The translations under genes and the position numbers were made by a program. The notes under the pieces are model-generated. The model saw only the letters and a list, made by a program, of their open reading frames with translations. It was not told the DNA's origin and did not search any database. From an uncultured Granulicella sp. (GTDB lineage Bacteria > Acidobacteriota > Terriglobia > Terriglobales > Acidobacteriaceae): a stretch of 46,535 nucleotides of DNA. This document shows positions 16,412 through 23,482 of the stretch, one piece after another (within the stretch, counting starts at the first letter, position 1; every line of letters begins with the position of its first letter). The stretch spans positions 1 to 46,535 of the forward strand of contig CALMVL010000017.1 of the NCBI GenBank assembly GCA_937873265.1, read 5' to 3'.

Positions 16412-17290
16412 ATGACGTCTACCCTGTGGCGCAGCACGGCCGTGACGCTGGAAATGATCAAGTGGGAGCACTCGATCTTTGCGCTGCCGTTCGCGCTTAC
16501 GGCGGCGGTACTCGCGGCGGGTGGGTGGCCCACCGAACGACAGTTGGTCTGGATCGTTGTCTGCATGGTCGCGGCGCGGTCAGCGGCGATGGCGTTCAAC
16601 CGCCTGGTGGATGCACGCCTGGACGCGGCCAATCCGCGCACCGCTATGCGAGCCCTTCCCGCGGGGTTACTTGGGGCCGGCTTTGTTGCGGGTTTCGTGG
16701 CGGTGAGCTGCGCAATTTTTGTGCTGGGCGCGGCCATGCTCAACCGGCTCACGCTGCTGCTCTCGCCCGTGTGCCTCGCCGTTGTGCTCGCGTACAGCTT
16801 CACCAAGCGGTGGACGCGCTGGTCGCACCTCGTGCTTGGCCTGGCGCTCGGCATCGCGCCCTCGGCCGCGTGGATAGCGGTGCGCGGCAGCCTCGATCCG
16901 CGAATTGTGGTGCTCACCGGTGCGGTGCTGCTGTGGGTCGGTGGCTTCGATGTGCTTTACGCGTGTCAAGACTTTGAGCACGACCGCACGGCCGGGCTGC
17001 ACAGTGTTCCGCAGGCCTTCGGCCTGGAAGGGGCGTTCTGGACGGCGCGTGCCATGCACGTCGGCATGATTGGGATGCTGCTTTGGCTGCTGGTCCTCTT
17101 CGGTTTGGGCTGGCCGGCGCAGATCGGTGTTGCCGTCGTGGCCCTGCTTCTGCTGTATGAGCATTCGATCGTCTCGCCCACCGACCTACGCCGCATGAAT
17201 GCTGCGTTTTTCACGCTGAACGGCGTGATCTCCGTCCTGTTCTTTTGCTTTGTGACCGCGGCCGTTCTTATGCGCAGTCAGCCCACGTAA
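16412..17290 (+). CDS. UbiA-family membrane prenyltransferase (4-hydroxybenzoate polyprenyltransferase / MqnP-like)
   Basis: The family attaches a polyprenyl chain to an aromatic acid in quinone synthesis. The 292-residue protein is strongly hydrophobic with about eight or nine membrane helices. Both Asp-rich prenyl-diphosphate motifs are present: NRLVDARLDAANPRT starting near residue 63 and DVLYACQDFEHDRTAGLHSVP near 178. The N-terminal WEHSIFALPFAL segment and these motif variants match the UbiA-like subgroup that includes MqnP of the futalosine menaquinone route, so menaquinone rather than ubiquinone synthesis is plausible; the sequence alone does not decide. ATG 16412 has a weak, close GGAAAG. 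The gene is followed by a bidirectional terminator and converges on the CsbD-like gene. Confidence 0.88.
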   Translation: MTSTLWRSTAVTLEMIKWEHSIFALPFALTAAVLAAGGWPTERQLVWIVVCMVAARSAAMAFNRLVDARLDAANPRTAMRALPAGLLGAGFVAGFVAVSCAIFVLGAAMLNRLTLLLSPVCLAVVLAYSFTKRWTRWSHLVLGLALGIAPSAAWIAVRGSLDPRIVVLTGAVLLWVGGFDVLYACQDFEHDRTAGLHSVPQAFGLEGAFWTARAMHVGMIGMLLWLLVLFGLGWPAQIGVAVVALLLLYEHSIVSPTDLRRMNAAFFTLNGVISVLFFCFVTAAVLMRSQPT

Positions 17291-17291
17291 G

Positions 17292-17317
17292 AAGACCCGC
17301 CATCGACGGCGGGTCTT
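17292..17317. terminator. Bidirectional intrinsic terminator between ubiA-like and csbD-like genes
   Basis: AAGACCCGCC (17292-17301) and GGCGGGTCTT (17308-17317) form a perfect 10-bp stem with a 6-base loop, lying 2 bases past the ubiA-like stop and 22 bases before the convergent CsbD-like stop. The downstream tail on the plus strand is only mildly T-rich (GGTGTTTGAG). Position and strength fit a shared terminator. Confidence 0.7.
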
Positions 17318-17338
17318 GGTGTTTGAGTCTTAGCTGGA

Positions 17339-17635
17339 TCAGTCCCGTTTCAGGGCGTTCTGTACGGAGGCCTTTGTGTTCTCCGCGGCTGAGGTAATCG
17401 ATTCGCGAACGTTGTGTCCTGTGTCGCTCGATGTTTGCGGATTGCTGCCCGCGTCCGAGCGCTGAGGATTTCCGGTTGCGTCCTTTACGTCGCCCCAGGT
17501 TTCTTTCACGTTGCCTTTTACCTGGTCCGCAGCTCCCTGGTTGGCGAGGTTCTCATTGCCGACAGCCTCTCCCACGCCCTGCTTGATCTTTCCAACTACC
17601 TGGTCGAACTTCCCGGAAACATTGCTTTCGTTCAT
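17339..17635 (-). CDS. CsbD-family stress-response protein
   Basis: CsbD-like proteins are small, highly soluble, general-stress proteins of unknown biochemical role. The 98-residue product has the core signature VSGKFDQVVGKIKQGVGEAVGN and VKGNVKETWGDVKDATGN, the two short repeats that define the family, followed by a polar Ser/Thr/Asn/Gln-rich tail ending in ENTKASVQNALKRD. ATG 17635 is used; GGAG lies 7 bases upstream. A longer reading begins 4 codons earlier but skips that ribosome-binding site. It sits 50 bases downstream of an lmo0937-type membrane protein on the same strand; the two families commonly occur together in stress-induced operons. Confidence 0.92.
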   Translation of the reverse strand: MNESNVSGKFDQVVGKIKQGVGEAVGNENLANQGAADQVKGNVKETWGDVKDATGNPQRSDAGSNPQTSSDTGHNVRESITSAAENTKASVQNALKRD

Positions 17636-17684
17636 GAGACACTCCATCGTGCGATGTTGCTGTTCTTCCGGGTTTCGGCTGCGG

Positions 17685-17834
17685 CTAGAGCGCGCGCCGG
17701 CCCGACAGAAGGTTGAAGATAAGAACGATAATGGCGAGGACGAGCAGGATATGTATCCAACCGCCGAGGGTGTAGCTGCTGACGAGTCCCACGATCCACA
17801 ATACGAACAAGATGATGGTGATTGTCCAAAGCAT
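17685..17834 (-). CDS. Small lmo0937-family (DUF5670-like) membrane protein, 49 residues
   Basis: A 49-codon frame from ATG 17834 to TAG 17685-17687 encodes a two-helix membrane protein: MLWTITIILFVLWIVGLVSS, then a YTLGGWIHILLVLAIIVLIF helix, ending LLSGRRAL. This pattern (Leu-Trp-Thr-Ile start, central Gly-Gly-x-Ile-His, final LxxGRR) matches the lmo0937 family of small stress-associated membrane proteins. AGGAGA lies 8 bases upstream of the ATG. It precedes the CsbD-like gene on the same strand, consistent with a shared transcript under stress control. Its role is unknown. The longer overlapping frames in this region have no recognisable content. Confidence 0.9.
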   Translation of the reverse strand: MLWTITIILFVLWIVGLVSSYTLGGWIHILLVLAIIVLIFNLLSGRRAL

Positions 17835-17959
17835 AGGTCGTTCTCCTGGGACGGGCGTCAGCTCCGGCGACGCTCGAAGTGGATGCCTTCAGGGGCTCCA
17901 GGTGGTAAGTTGCTGGGCCTAAGACCGAGGTTGCCAATTACAGAAAATTCACGACCAAG

Positions 17960-18877
17960 ATGATAGTCCGGCCGAAGATCGCAATTCAAGGGGACCTTGG
18001 GTCGAACAGTCACATGGCCGCGCTCGAGATGCTTCCCGAGGCGGAGATCCGGCCGTGCATCTCGTCGATCGAGGTGGTTGACCGTCTGCTGTCAGGTGAG
18101 GTCGACGGCGCCGTGCTGCCGATTGAGAACAGCCTCCACGGTTCGGTCTCTGAGCATAACGACCTGCTGCTGCGGCATCCGCTTCGCCTCACGCGGGAAA
18201 GCCTTCTGCGCATTCGACACAACGTGATCGTGATTCCCGGGGCTGGTTTCGGGGAAGTCCGCCGCGTTCTGTCGCATCCGGTTGCTCTCTCGCAATGTCG
18301 CGGCTGGCTTGCCGCGCATCCCGAGATGCAGCCTATGCCTTTTTACGACACAGCCGGGAGCGTGAAGCACATTCTGGAGACCGGCTCACGCACCGAGGCA
18401 GCAATCGCGCCTGAACTTGCGGCGCAGATCTATGGAGCGGAGATCCTGGTGCGCGGCATCGAGGATCATACAGAGAATCTCACGCGCTTCCACCTGATCG
18501 TTCGCGACGGGCCAGGCGGCGATGATTTTGGCCTGAACCTGCCGCTTGAGCCCGTGAACAAGATGAGCCTCGCTTTCGCGATCGAGCACCGGCCGGGCAC
18601 ACTGGTTCGCGCTCTCGATGTGCTCGCCGAGGCCGGCGTAAATCTGTCGAAGATCGAGTCGCGTCCCGTTCCCGGCAGCCCATGGCAGTACGTCTTTCAC
18701 CTGGATCTGCGCTTCGACGGTCCGGAACAGGCCGACCGGGCGCTCGCACTGCTTCGGCCAAGGACGAGCATGCTCAAGGAACTCGGCCGATACCAGGCGG
18801 CCGAGACTGCTGCCCCGATGAGCGCCGGGCCCATCTCCGAGCCGATCGAAGACAAGCCGACCGACCGCGAGATCTAG
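17960..18877 (+). CDS. pheA: Prephenate dehydratase with ACT regulatory domain
   Basis: The enzyme converts prephenate to phenylpyruvate, the committed step to phenylalanine. The 305-residue protein has the catalytic domain (about 5-185) with PIENSLHGSVSEHNDLLL and the catalytic NLTRFHLI (Thr-Arg-Phe) motif, then an ACT domain (about 198-275) with GTLVRALDVLAEAGVNLSKIESRP. The ESRP motif of the ACT domain is the phenylalanine feedback site, so allosteric inhibition is expected. There is no chorismate mutase domain, so it is monofunctional. A low-complexity tail of about 25 residues follows. ATG 17960 has no strong Shine-Dalgarno. No leader peptide or terminator is seen upstream, unlike aroK. 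Its TAG stop overlaps the recO stop in a shared CTAG. Confidence 0.95.
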   Translation: MIVRPKIAIQGDLGSNSHMAALEMLPEAEIRPCISSIEVVDRLLSGEVDGAVLPIENSLHGSVSEHNDLLLRHPLRLTRESLLRIRHNVIVIPGAGFGEVRRVLSHPVALSQCRGWLAAHPEMQPMPFYDTAGSVKHILETGSRTEAAIAPELAAQIYGAEILVRGIEDHTENLTRFHLIVRDGPGGDDFGLNLPLEPVNKMSLAFAIEHRPGTLVRALDVLAEAGVNLSKIESRPVPGSPWQYVFHLDLRFDGPEQADRALALLRPRTSMLKELGRYQAAETAAPMSAGPISEPIEDKPTDREI

Positions 18878-19641
18878 CGCGCCAAAGCCGCCGCGCTGCG
18901 CAGCCGACGTTCCAGGTGCCGCTCGAGGGTCGCGACCGCAAACCGCCGCAGATCCGCGGCGCGCTCCGCCGGCCATGCCTCCGTGGTCAGGTCGCCAATC
19001 ACCTTGCCCAGGGGCGTGCGGAAGATGTGCCACGCTGTTGCTACCGCGTATGCCGATAGGCCCAGGCTGCCGCTACGGCGGTCGTCGCCACAGGTCACGC
19101 CATCGCTCGTGCCGGAGTACCACACGGTTCCGCCGCGTAGATCCAGACCGCAGACGACGCAGTGCCCCAGCTCCGGCATCCAGCCCATCAGACGTATCAT
19201 CCACAGGCAGAAATAGGTGACCGGCAGCCACACCCGGCCTACCTGCATCTGCTCAAGCGTCGCCAGCGCGAGGCGGAACACAGCATCGTCCGCCGCCTGC
19301 TCGGGCAGAGCCTCTTCCAGCACCTCGGCCAGCAGCTCGATGCCAGCGGTGCGCGTGTAGTCTATGGAATCGCGCAGCGGCGACCACTGAATCTCGAAGG
19401 CATCGAGCCGCACCAGTTCCTGTTTTGGCCGCTCGGCGTAGGTGGCACGCACATGCGTCATCGGCTCGAGCGCTCCTCCGAAGCGCCGCCGCGATCGCAT
19501 CGCATGTCGTGCGACTCCCTTGATGCGTCCCTGCTCGCGCGTGAACAGGCTGACCAGCAGATCCGCTTCCTGGAAGGGCCATGTGCGCAGCACCAGAGCC
19601 TCGCCTACGTGCTGGATCAGTCGTCCTTCAGTCCCTGCCAC
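18874..19641 (-). CDS. recO: DNA repair protein RecO
   Basis: RecO works with RecF and RecR to load RecA on gapped DNA coated with SSB. The 255-residue protein has the N-terminal OB fold (EALVLRTWPFQEADLLVSLFTREQGRIKGVARHA, an unmistakable RecO opening), a helical middle, and a zinc-finger region with CVVCGLDLRGG. The fourth metal cysteine seems to be missing: after GVTCGDDRRSG there is no further Cys, so the site is incomplete. Start is GTG 19641, with GAGG about 6 bases upstream. The gene is tail-to-tail with pheA, sharing CTAG at 18874-18877, and lies 80 bases downstream of the ferredoxin gene. Confidence 0.93.
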   Translation of the reverse strand: MAGTEGRLIQHVGEALVLRTWPFQEADLLVSLFTREQGRIKGVARHAMRSRRRFGGALEPMTHVRATYAERPKQELVRLDAFEIQWSPLRDSIDYTRTAGIELLAEVLEEALPEQAADDAVFRLALATLEQMQVGRVWLPVTYFCLWMIRLMGWMPELGHCVVCGLDLRGGTVWYSGTSDGVTCGDDRRSGSLGLSAYAVATAWHIFRTPLGKVIGDLTTEAWPAERAADLRRFAVATLERHLERRLRSAAALAR

Positions 19642-19721
19642 AAATCCTCACGCGTCCTGCGCACAAACAGAAGCGCGCAGCCCCGTCGCGGAGCCGCGCG
19701 CCACACATCTGGTGCAACGAG

Positions 19722-19982
19722 TCAGCGACCGAAGTGCGAGGCGTTTTTCTCCTGGAACTCGGCCCATTTCTCCGGCAGGTCGTCGCCCGCGTAGATGGCC
19801 GAAACCGGGCACACGGGAACGCACGCGCCGCAGTCGATGCACTCCACCGGATCGATGAACAGCTGCTGCGTATCCGAATACCCGTTCTCATCTTTCTTGG
19901 GGTGAATGCAGTCCACCGGGCAGGCGTCGACGCACGCCGTATCCTTGGTTCCGATGCAGGGTTCCGCAATTACATACGCCAT
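19722..19982 (-). CDS. Ferredoxin, 7Fe/8Fe type
   Basis: A small electron carrier with two iron-sulfur clusters. The 86-residue protein begins MAYVIAEPCIGTKDTACVDACPVDCIHP, where Cys spacing C-x7-C-x3-C-x3-C-P is typical of the first cluster of seven-iron ferredoxins ([3Fe-4S]), followed by CIDCGACVPVCP (C-x2-C-x2-C-x3-C-P) for a [4Fe-4S] cluster. The tail DDLPEKWAEFQEKNASHF is also conserved in this group. ATG 19982 has GGAGG 8 bases upstream. The redox partner cannot be told from context; neighbours are recO downstream and an inositol-phosphatase-like gene upstream. Confidence 0.94.
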   Translation of the reverse strand: MAYVIAEPCIGTKDTACVDACPVDCIHPKKDENGYSDTQQLFIDPVECIDCGACVPVCPVSAIYAGDDLPEKWAEFQEKNASHFGR

Positions 19983-20104
19983 CCAACCATCCTCCAGAAC
20001 TGCCCATTTGATCTCGGTCTTTGACCTTAATTCTAGCAGCAGATTGCGCCTCAGCCACAGCGGCGCTTTGTGCCATCGCGCGACAGAAGACGAGAGTGCC
20101 GCAA

Positions 20105-20995
20105 TCATGTTGGACGTCGATTTGTCTCGGACGCCCGCCGCGCGGCGAACTCCGCCGGTGTGGGAATCGGCTCGATGCCACGCCCGGCAAACATTTCGGT
20201 GAAGATGTGCTGCATCTCTCGGGCGATCAGACCGTTGGTCGCCAGGGTTTCGCGGCTGTCCAGCGTGAAGGGCGAACCGTCGAAATGGGTGACTCTGCCG
20301 CCCGCTTCTTGCACCAGCAGCACACCGGCCGACGTATCCCATGGGTTCAGGTTGAACTCCCAAAAACCGTCCAGCCGGCCGCAGGCGACGTACGCGAGAT
20401 CAAGCGCCGCCGACCCAGCCCGTCGGACGCCGTGCGAACGCAGCGTGATCTCCTGGTAAAAGTGCACATTGGGGCTGCGGTGGCGCTTGTGCGAGGGAAA
20501 CCCGGTCGCCGTTAGCGACTCCTGCAGCTGCTTTGTCTTCGAAACGTGGATCGGACGGCTGTTCAGCGTCGCTCCGCTGCCGCGCTCGGTCAGGAACAAC
20601 TCGTCGCGCAGCGGGTCAAAGATGACCCCGGCTACCATCTCCCCGTCCGCGTCCGTTGGGAGGCCGGGCCGTCGCCATTCGCATCCAAGCACGACACAGA
20701 AGGCGGGAAATCCGTGGGCGAAGTTGGTTGTTCCGTCCAGCGGATCGACGTACCAGCGGAACTCCCGTTCCAGGCCCTCGCGCGTGCCCTCTTCGCCGTA
20801 GATCCCGTGATCCGGGAACGCTGCCGTGAGCCGCTCGCGGATCAGCGCTTCGCTCGCGCGATCGGCTTCGGTCACCAGGTCCACATCGCCTTTATACTCG
20901 GCCGTCACGCCACGCTGGTAGAACTCGCGTAGGAGTCCGCCCGCCTCGCGCGCAATCTCCGCGGCCTTTTGGGCAAGGCCAACTTGCTCCCGCAT
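20105..20995 (-). CDS. Inositol-monophosphatase-family phosphatase (SuhB-like)
   Basis: Mg2+-dependent phosphatase that removes phosphate from myo-inositol 1-phosphate or related sugar/nucleotide phosphates such as PAP or histidinol phosphate. The 296-residue protein has the metal-binding elements of the family: DLVTEADRASE near 38, GEEG near 71, WYVDPLDGTTNFAHG near 80, and the second-half motif NPWDTSAGVLL near 222. The order and spacing are canonical. Substrate cannot be decided: the sequence fits SuhB-type inositol monophosphatase, but HisN/CysQ-like activity is possible. The C-terminal ~20 residues are a polar extension. ATG 20995 is the first Met of the conserved helix. Confidence 0.92.
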   Translation of the reverse strand: MREQVGLAQKAAEIAREAGGLLREFYQRGVTAEYKGDVDLVTEADRASEALIRERLTAAFPDHGIYGEEGTREGLEREFRWYVDPLDGTTNFAHGFPAFCVVLGCEWRRPGLPTDADGEMVAGVIFDPLRDELFLTERGSGATLNSRPIHVSKTKQLQESLTATGFPSHKRHRSPNVHFYQEITLRSHGVRRAGSAALDLAYVACGRLDGFWEFNLNPWDTSAGVLLVQEAGGRVTHFDGSPFTLDSRETLATNGLIAREMQHIFTEMFAGRGIEPIPTPAEFAARRASETNRRPT

Positions 20996-21044
20996 CGCAC
21001 ACCCCCATCAACCGTTTCCAGCCCACTTAGAGTATCGCGCGAGC

Positions 21045-21986
21045 TTAGCGCGGGTCGCCGAAGTAGGCCGTGCGATAGCGCAGTGTGTTCTTGGCGGCCT
21101 GAGCCGGGTTGGTCAGCTGCACCGCGATCCGCCGCAGCAGCGGAGCATCGGGCGAGCTGTGCTCCGGAGCGTAGTAGCCGAGCACGTACTGCGTCCGCAG
21201 ATCGTCAGAAACATGCGCCAGCGCCGCCGGCAGATCGCTCGGGTCGCCGACATAGTAGAACTTGCCGCCGGTATCGTTGGCCATCTGGATCAGCGCGTGC
21301 TCCCCGCCGGTGTTGCGGCCGGCGTCGGCCATCACCGGGACGATGATGAGCGAATACACCATGACGCCGGCGCGCTGTGCCTCGTCGATCGCCATGGTGT
21401 AATGAGAGTTCTTCTTGGTGTCGGTTCCGTCGGTGATCAGCACCAGGACACGTCTGCGTCCGGCGTCGTTGCGCGTCTGCCCGAGACGCTGCGAAGCCAG
21501 ATAAATCGCGTCGTACAGCGCAGTCGCGTCTCCACGTTCCAGCTGGTTCAGGCCCGAGTCGATGCGCTTGGGATCGTTGGTGAACGAGATAATTTCACGC
21601 ACGGTGTCCGAGAAGTCCATCAGGTCAATTTCATCCTGTGGGCGGATCAGCGTCTTCACAAACTGCTTCGCGGCTTTCTTTTCCAGAGCCTCGTTGCGCA
21701 GCACGCTTTCGCTCGCGTCGATGGCAAGCACGATCGAGAGCGGCGTCGAGCTTTCGCGCTCGAAGAAGCTGATTTTTTGCGGTTTGCCGTCCTCGCTGAT
21801 CTTGAAGTCGTCGCGATTCAGGCTGCCGATGGGAGCGCCGGTCGCATCTGCCACGTTGACGGCGACGTTTACCAGCCGCGACTCGACGCGGATGGTCGGC
21901 ACATCGCCCTGCTGCGGCACCGGTCTTCGTTCGATGGGCGCCTGCGCCAAGAGCGCGGCAGCAAGCGCCGGGACGGCCCACCTCAT
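21045..21986 (-). CDS. VWFA-domain secreted protein (acidobacterial type)
   Basis: The 313-residue protein starts with a hydrophobic signal segment (WAVPALAAALLAQAP), a beta domain (VESRLVNVAVNVADATGAPIGSL ... FKISEDGKPQKISFF) and a von Willebrand factor A domain (about 83-280). The metal-ion-dependent adhesion site is seen as AIDASES (DxSxS), with a later ATALYDAI and LITDGTD. This fold, with the preceding RDDFKISEDGKPQ motif, matches a family abundant in Acidobacteria (TIGR03436-like). Function is unknown; adhesion or protein assembly is assumed for the fold. The start ATG 21986 overlaps the moaE stop by ATGA, tying it to a molybdopterin operon, which is unexpected. Confidence 0.88.
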   Translation of the reverse strand: MRWAVPALAAALLAQAPIERRPVPQQGDVPTIRVESRLVNVAVNVADATGAPIGSLNRDDFKISEDGKPQKISFFERESSTPLSIVLAIDASESVLRNEALEKKAAKQFVKTLIRPQDEIDLMDFSDTVREIISFTNDPKRIDSGLNQLERGDATALYDAIYLASQRLGQTRNDAGRRRVLVLITDGTDTKKNSHYTMAIDEAQRAGVMVYSLIIVPVMADAGRNTGGEHALIQMANDTGGKFYYVGDPSDLPAALAHVSDDLRTQYVLGYYAPEHSSPDAPLLRRIAVQLTNPAQAAKNTLRYRTAYFGDPR

Positions 21987-22438
21987 CCCATGCGCTCCGC
22001 GGGGCCGCTTACAACCTCTTCCGGAAACGGCTCGCCATCGGCCCAGACCGCGCCGTCCTCAAACTGCTCCTTCTTCCAGATCGGTACCGTCTTCTTGAGT
22101 GTGTCGATCACCCATCGGCAGGCATCGAAGGCGGCACCGCGATGTGCCGAAGCGACCACGATCAGGACACTGGTTTCCCCGATCAACAGGCGCCCAAGGC
22201 GATGCACAATCGCGACCTCGCGCACGCCGAAGCGGGCCGCGGCGTCTTGGGCCAGACCGCGCATCTGATCGAGCGCCATCTCCCGGTAGGCTTCGTAGTC
22301 GAGGTATAGGGTCTTGCGGCCGCGCGTGTGGTTGCGCACAATTCCATCGAAGACACAGACCGCGCCATCCTCGCCGGATTTAATCTCGGCAAGAATCGCC
22401 TCGGTCGCGATGACGTCTTCGACAATGGCCACATTCAC
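21983..22438 (-). CDS. moaE: Molybdopterin synthase catalytic subunit MoaE
   Basis: MoaE, with MoaD, inserts two sulfurs into cyclic pyranopterin monophosphate to give molybdopterin. The 151-residue protein has GAVCVFDGIVRNHTRGRKTLYLDYEAY, the Arg-rich active-site stretch VAIVHRLGRLLIGETSVLIVVASAHRGAAFDACRW, and VPIWKKEQFEDG with the catalytic Lys residues; all are standard. The start is GTG 22438, overlapping the moaD stop as GTGA, and the end overlaps the VWFA gene by ATGA. Length is normal. The pair indicates that the host makes molybdenum cofactor, though no molybdoenzyme is in the window. Confidence 0.95.
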   Translation of the reverse strand: MNVAIVEDVIATEAILAEIKSGEDGAVCVFDGIVRNHTRGRKTLYLDYEAYREMALDQMRGLAQDAAARFGVREVAIVHRLGRLLIGETSVLIVVASAHRGAAFDACRWVIDTLKKTVPIWKKEQFEDGAVWADGEPFPEEVVSGPAERMG

Positions 22439-22686
22439 GGACGGCCACCGCTGACCGGCGGCAGCAGCGCCACCTCGTCCCCTTCGGCCAGCACCTTCGA
22501 CCGGCTCGCGTACTCGCGATTGACCGCTACTGCCAACCTCGTCCAGACCTCGCTCTGCTTTGACGTTTGGTCCCGGCAAACGTCAAGCAGATCTCCTACC
22601 GAAGCCTCGTGCTCGACCTCCAGGACCTGCTGCTCCGCACCCACCAGATCCTTCAGAACGCCAAAAAACAAGACCCGTACCAGCAT
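22435..22686 (-). CDS. moaD: Molybdopterin synthase sulfur-carrier subunit MoaD
   Basis: MoaD is a ubiquitin-like protein whose C-terminal glycine is adenylated by MoeB and converted to thiocarboxylate, the sulfur donor for MoaE. The 83-residue product has the family start MLVRVLFFGVLKDLVG, a middle strand TRLAVAVNREYA and the ending DEVALLPPVSGG. The C-terminus is unusual: Gly-Gly is followed by Arg-Pro before the stop (codons CGT CCG TGA). Canonical MoaD ends exactly at Gly-Gly, so this one would need trimming or a different mechanism. ATG 22686 is chosen for the conserved N-terminus. It overlaps moaE by 4 bases. Confidence 0.92.
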   Translation of the reverse strand: MLVRVLFFGVLKDLVGAEQQVLEVEHEASVGDLLDVCRDQTSKQSEVWTRLAVAVNREYASRSKVLAEGDEVALLPPVSGGRP

Positions 22687-22797
22687 CCACTTAGGATACC
22701 TGTCGCAGGCTTTCGCGGACGATTCGCGGGTCAACGCCGACGGTGCGGATGAATGACCGGACTTGCGCGGCTGTAGCCCGGTCAGCACGGAAGCTGT

Positions 22798-23361
22798 TTA
22801 GCTCGACTTTGAAGCTTTCTTGCCGCCGCGCCCGGTCCCCGCCTTCGCATCGCTCGCCGTCTTCTTCGTCCCGTCCCCATTCGGCTTCGGCGCGGGCTTC
22901 CATCGGCCGCTCGGTGTTCTCACCTCGCCTTTGGCCGTGTGGTATTGCTCCAGCAGGTCGGTCCCCCTTTTGGCAAGCTTTTTTTCGTCGGCCTCGGAGG
23001 CCGGAACCGGTTCGCCCCAGGCGGCGGCTTCGAGCGCCTGACGCGTCGGCTGCCCCTTCTCGTCGACCACCGGCCCTTGAGGATGGGCAAAGTGTCGGCG
23101 CAGAAACGAGCCCTTGCGCAACATCTTCTCCGGCGTGTCGGCTTTGCCCTGCACGCCCGGCTTCAGGTGGCCGCCGGTCGCTTCGTTGTAGATCCGGCGT
23201 CCTTCGGCGGTGAGACCGCCTTTCGGGTCCTTGCCGCTCTTTGGTAACGAGACCGATCGCCGGCTGGGCGGCTTGTCGGCACTGGGCGGCTTCGCGGCAG
23301 GCTTCGCCGACGTCTTCTTGGCCGCGGTCTCCTTGGTAGCAGTCCTTTTAGCAGGTGCCAT
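22798..23361 (-). CDS. Lys/Ala/Pro-rich protein with DUF6321-like core
   Basis: The 187-residue protein has a basic, low-complexity N-terminal tail (MAPAKRTATKETAAKK, then Lys/Ala/Pro repeats) and a similar C-terminal tail (GTGRGGKKASKSS), flanking a central ~100-residue core with GGLTAEGRRIYNEATGGHLKPGV and KMLRKGSFLRRHFAHPQGPV. This core matches what I recall as DUF6321, often found with histone-like tails. Basic Lys-rich tails suggest nucleic-acid binding, but that is inference. ATG 23361 has GGGAG about 10 bases upstream; an alternative start 48 bases earlier lacks support. It is transcribed away from lon, with the lon terminator in between. Confidence 0.8.
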   Translation of the reverse strand: MAPAKRTATKETAAKKTSAKPAAKPPSADKPPSRRSVSLPKSGKDPKGGLTAEGRRIYNEATGGHLKPGVQGKADTPEKMLRKGSFLRRHFAHPQGPVVDEKGQPTRQALEAAAWGEPVPASEADEKKLAKRGTDLLEQYHTAKGEVRTPSGRWKPAPKPNGDGTKKTASDAKAGTGRGGKKASKSS

Positions 23362-23423
23362 GCTGTGCGTTTCTCCCAGACAATGGGACGCCTCCCTCAG
23401 GTTACGCAATGCGTGAGGCGGCG

Positions 23424-23458
23424 CAAAAAGAAGCGGCTTCCTTTACGGGAAGCCGCTT
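23424..23458 (-). terminator. Intrinsic terminator of lon
   Basis: AAGCGGCTTCC (23431-23441) and GGAAGCCGCTT (23448-23458) form a perfect 11-bp stem with a 6-base loop. On the minus strand the stem is followed by CTTTTTGC, a good U-tract. It lies 25 bases past the lon stop codon, so it ends the lon transcript. Confidence 0.85.
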
Positions 23459-23482
23459 TGTTCGACAGGACGCAACAGGAGC

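Noticed and set aside
17632-17937. Longer minus-strand frame overlapping the small lmo0937-like gene
   Set aside because: His/Arg-rich product without motifs; the 49-codon frame within it has a good Shine-Dalgarno and a recognisable family pattern.
17835-17959. Leader peptide or attenuator in front of pheA
   Set aside because: No Phe-rich short frame and no terminator hairpin are present in this spacer, in contrast to aroK.
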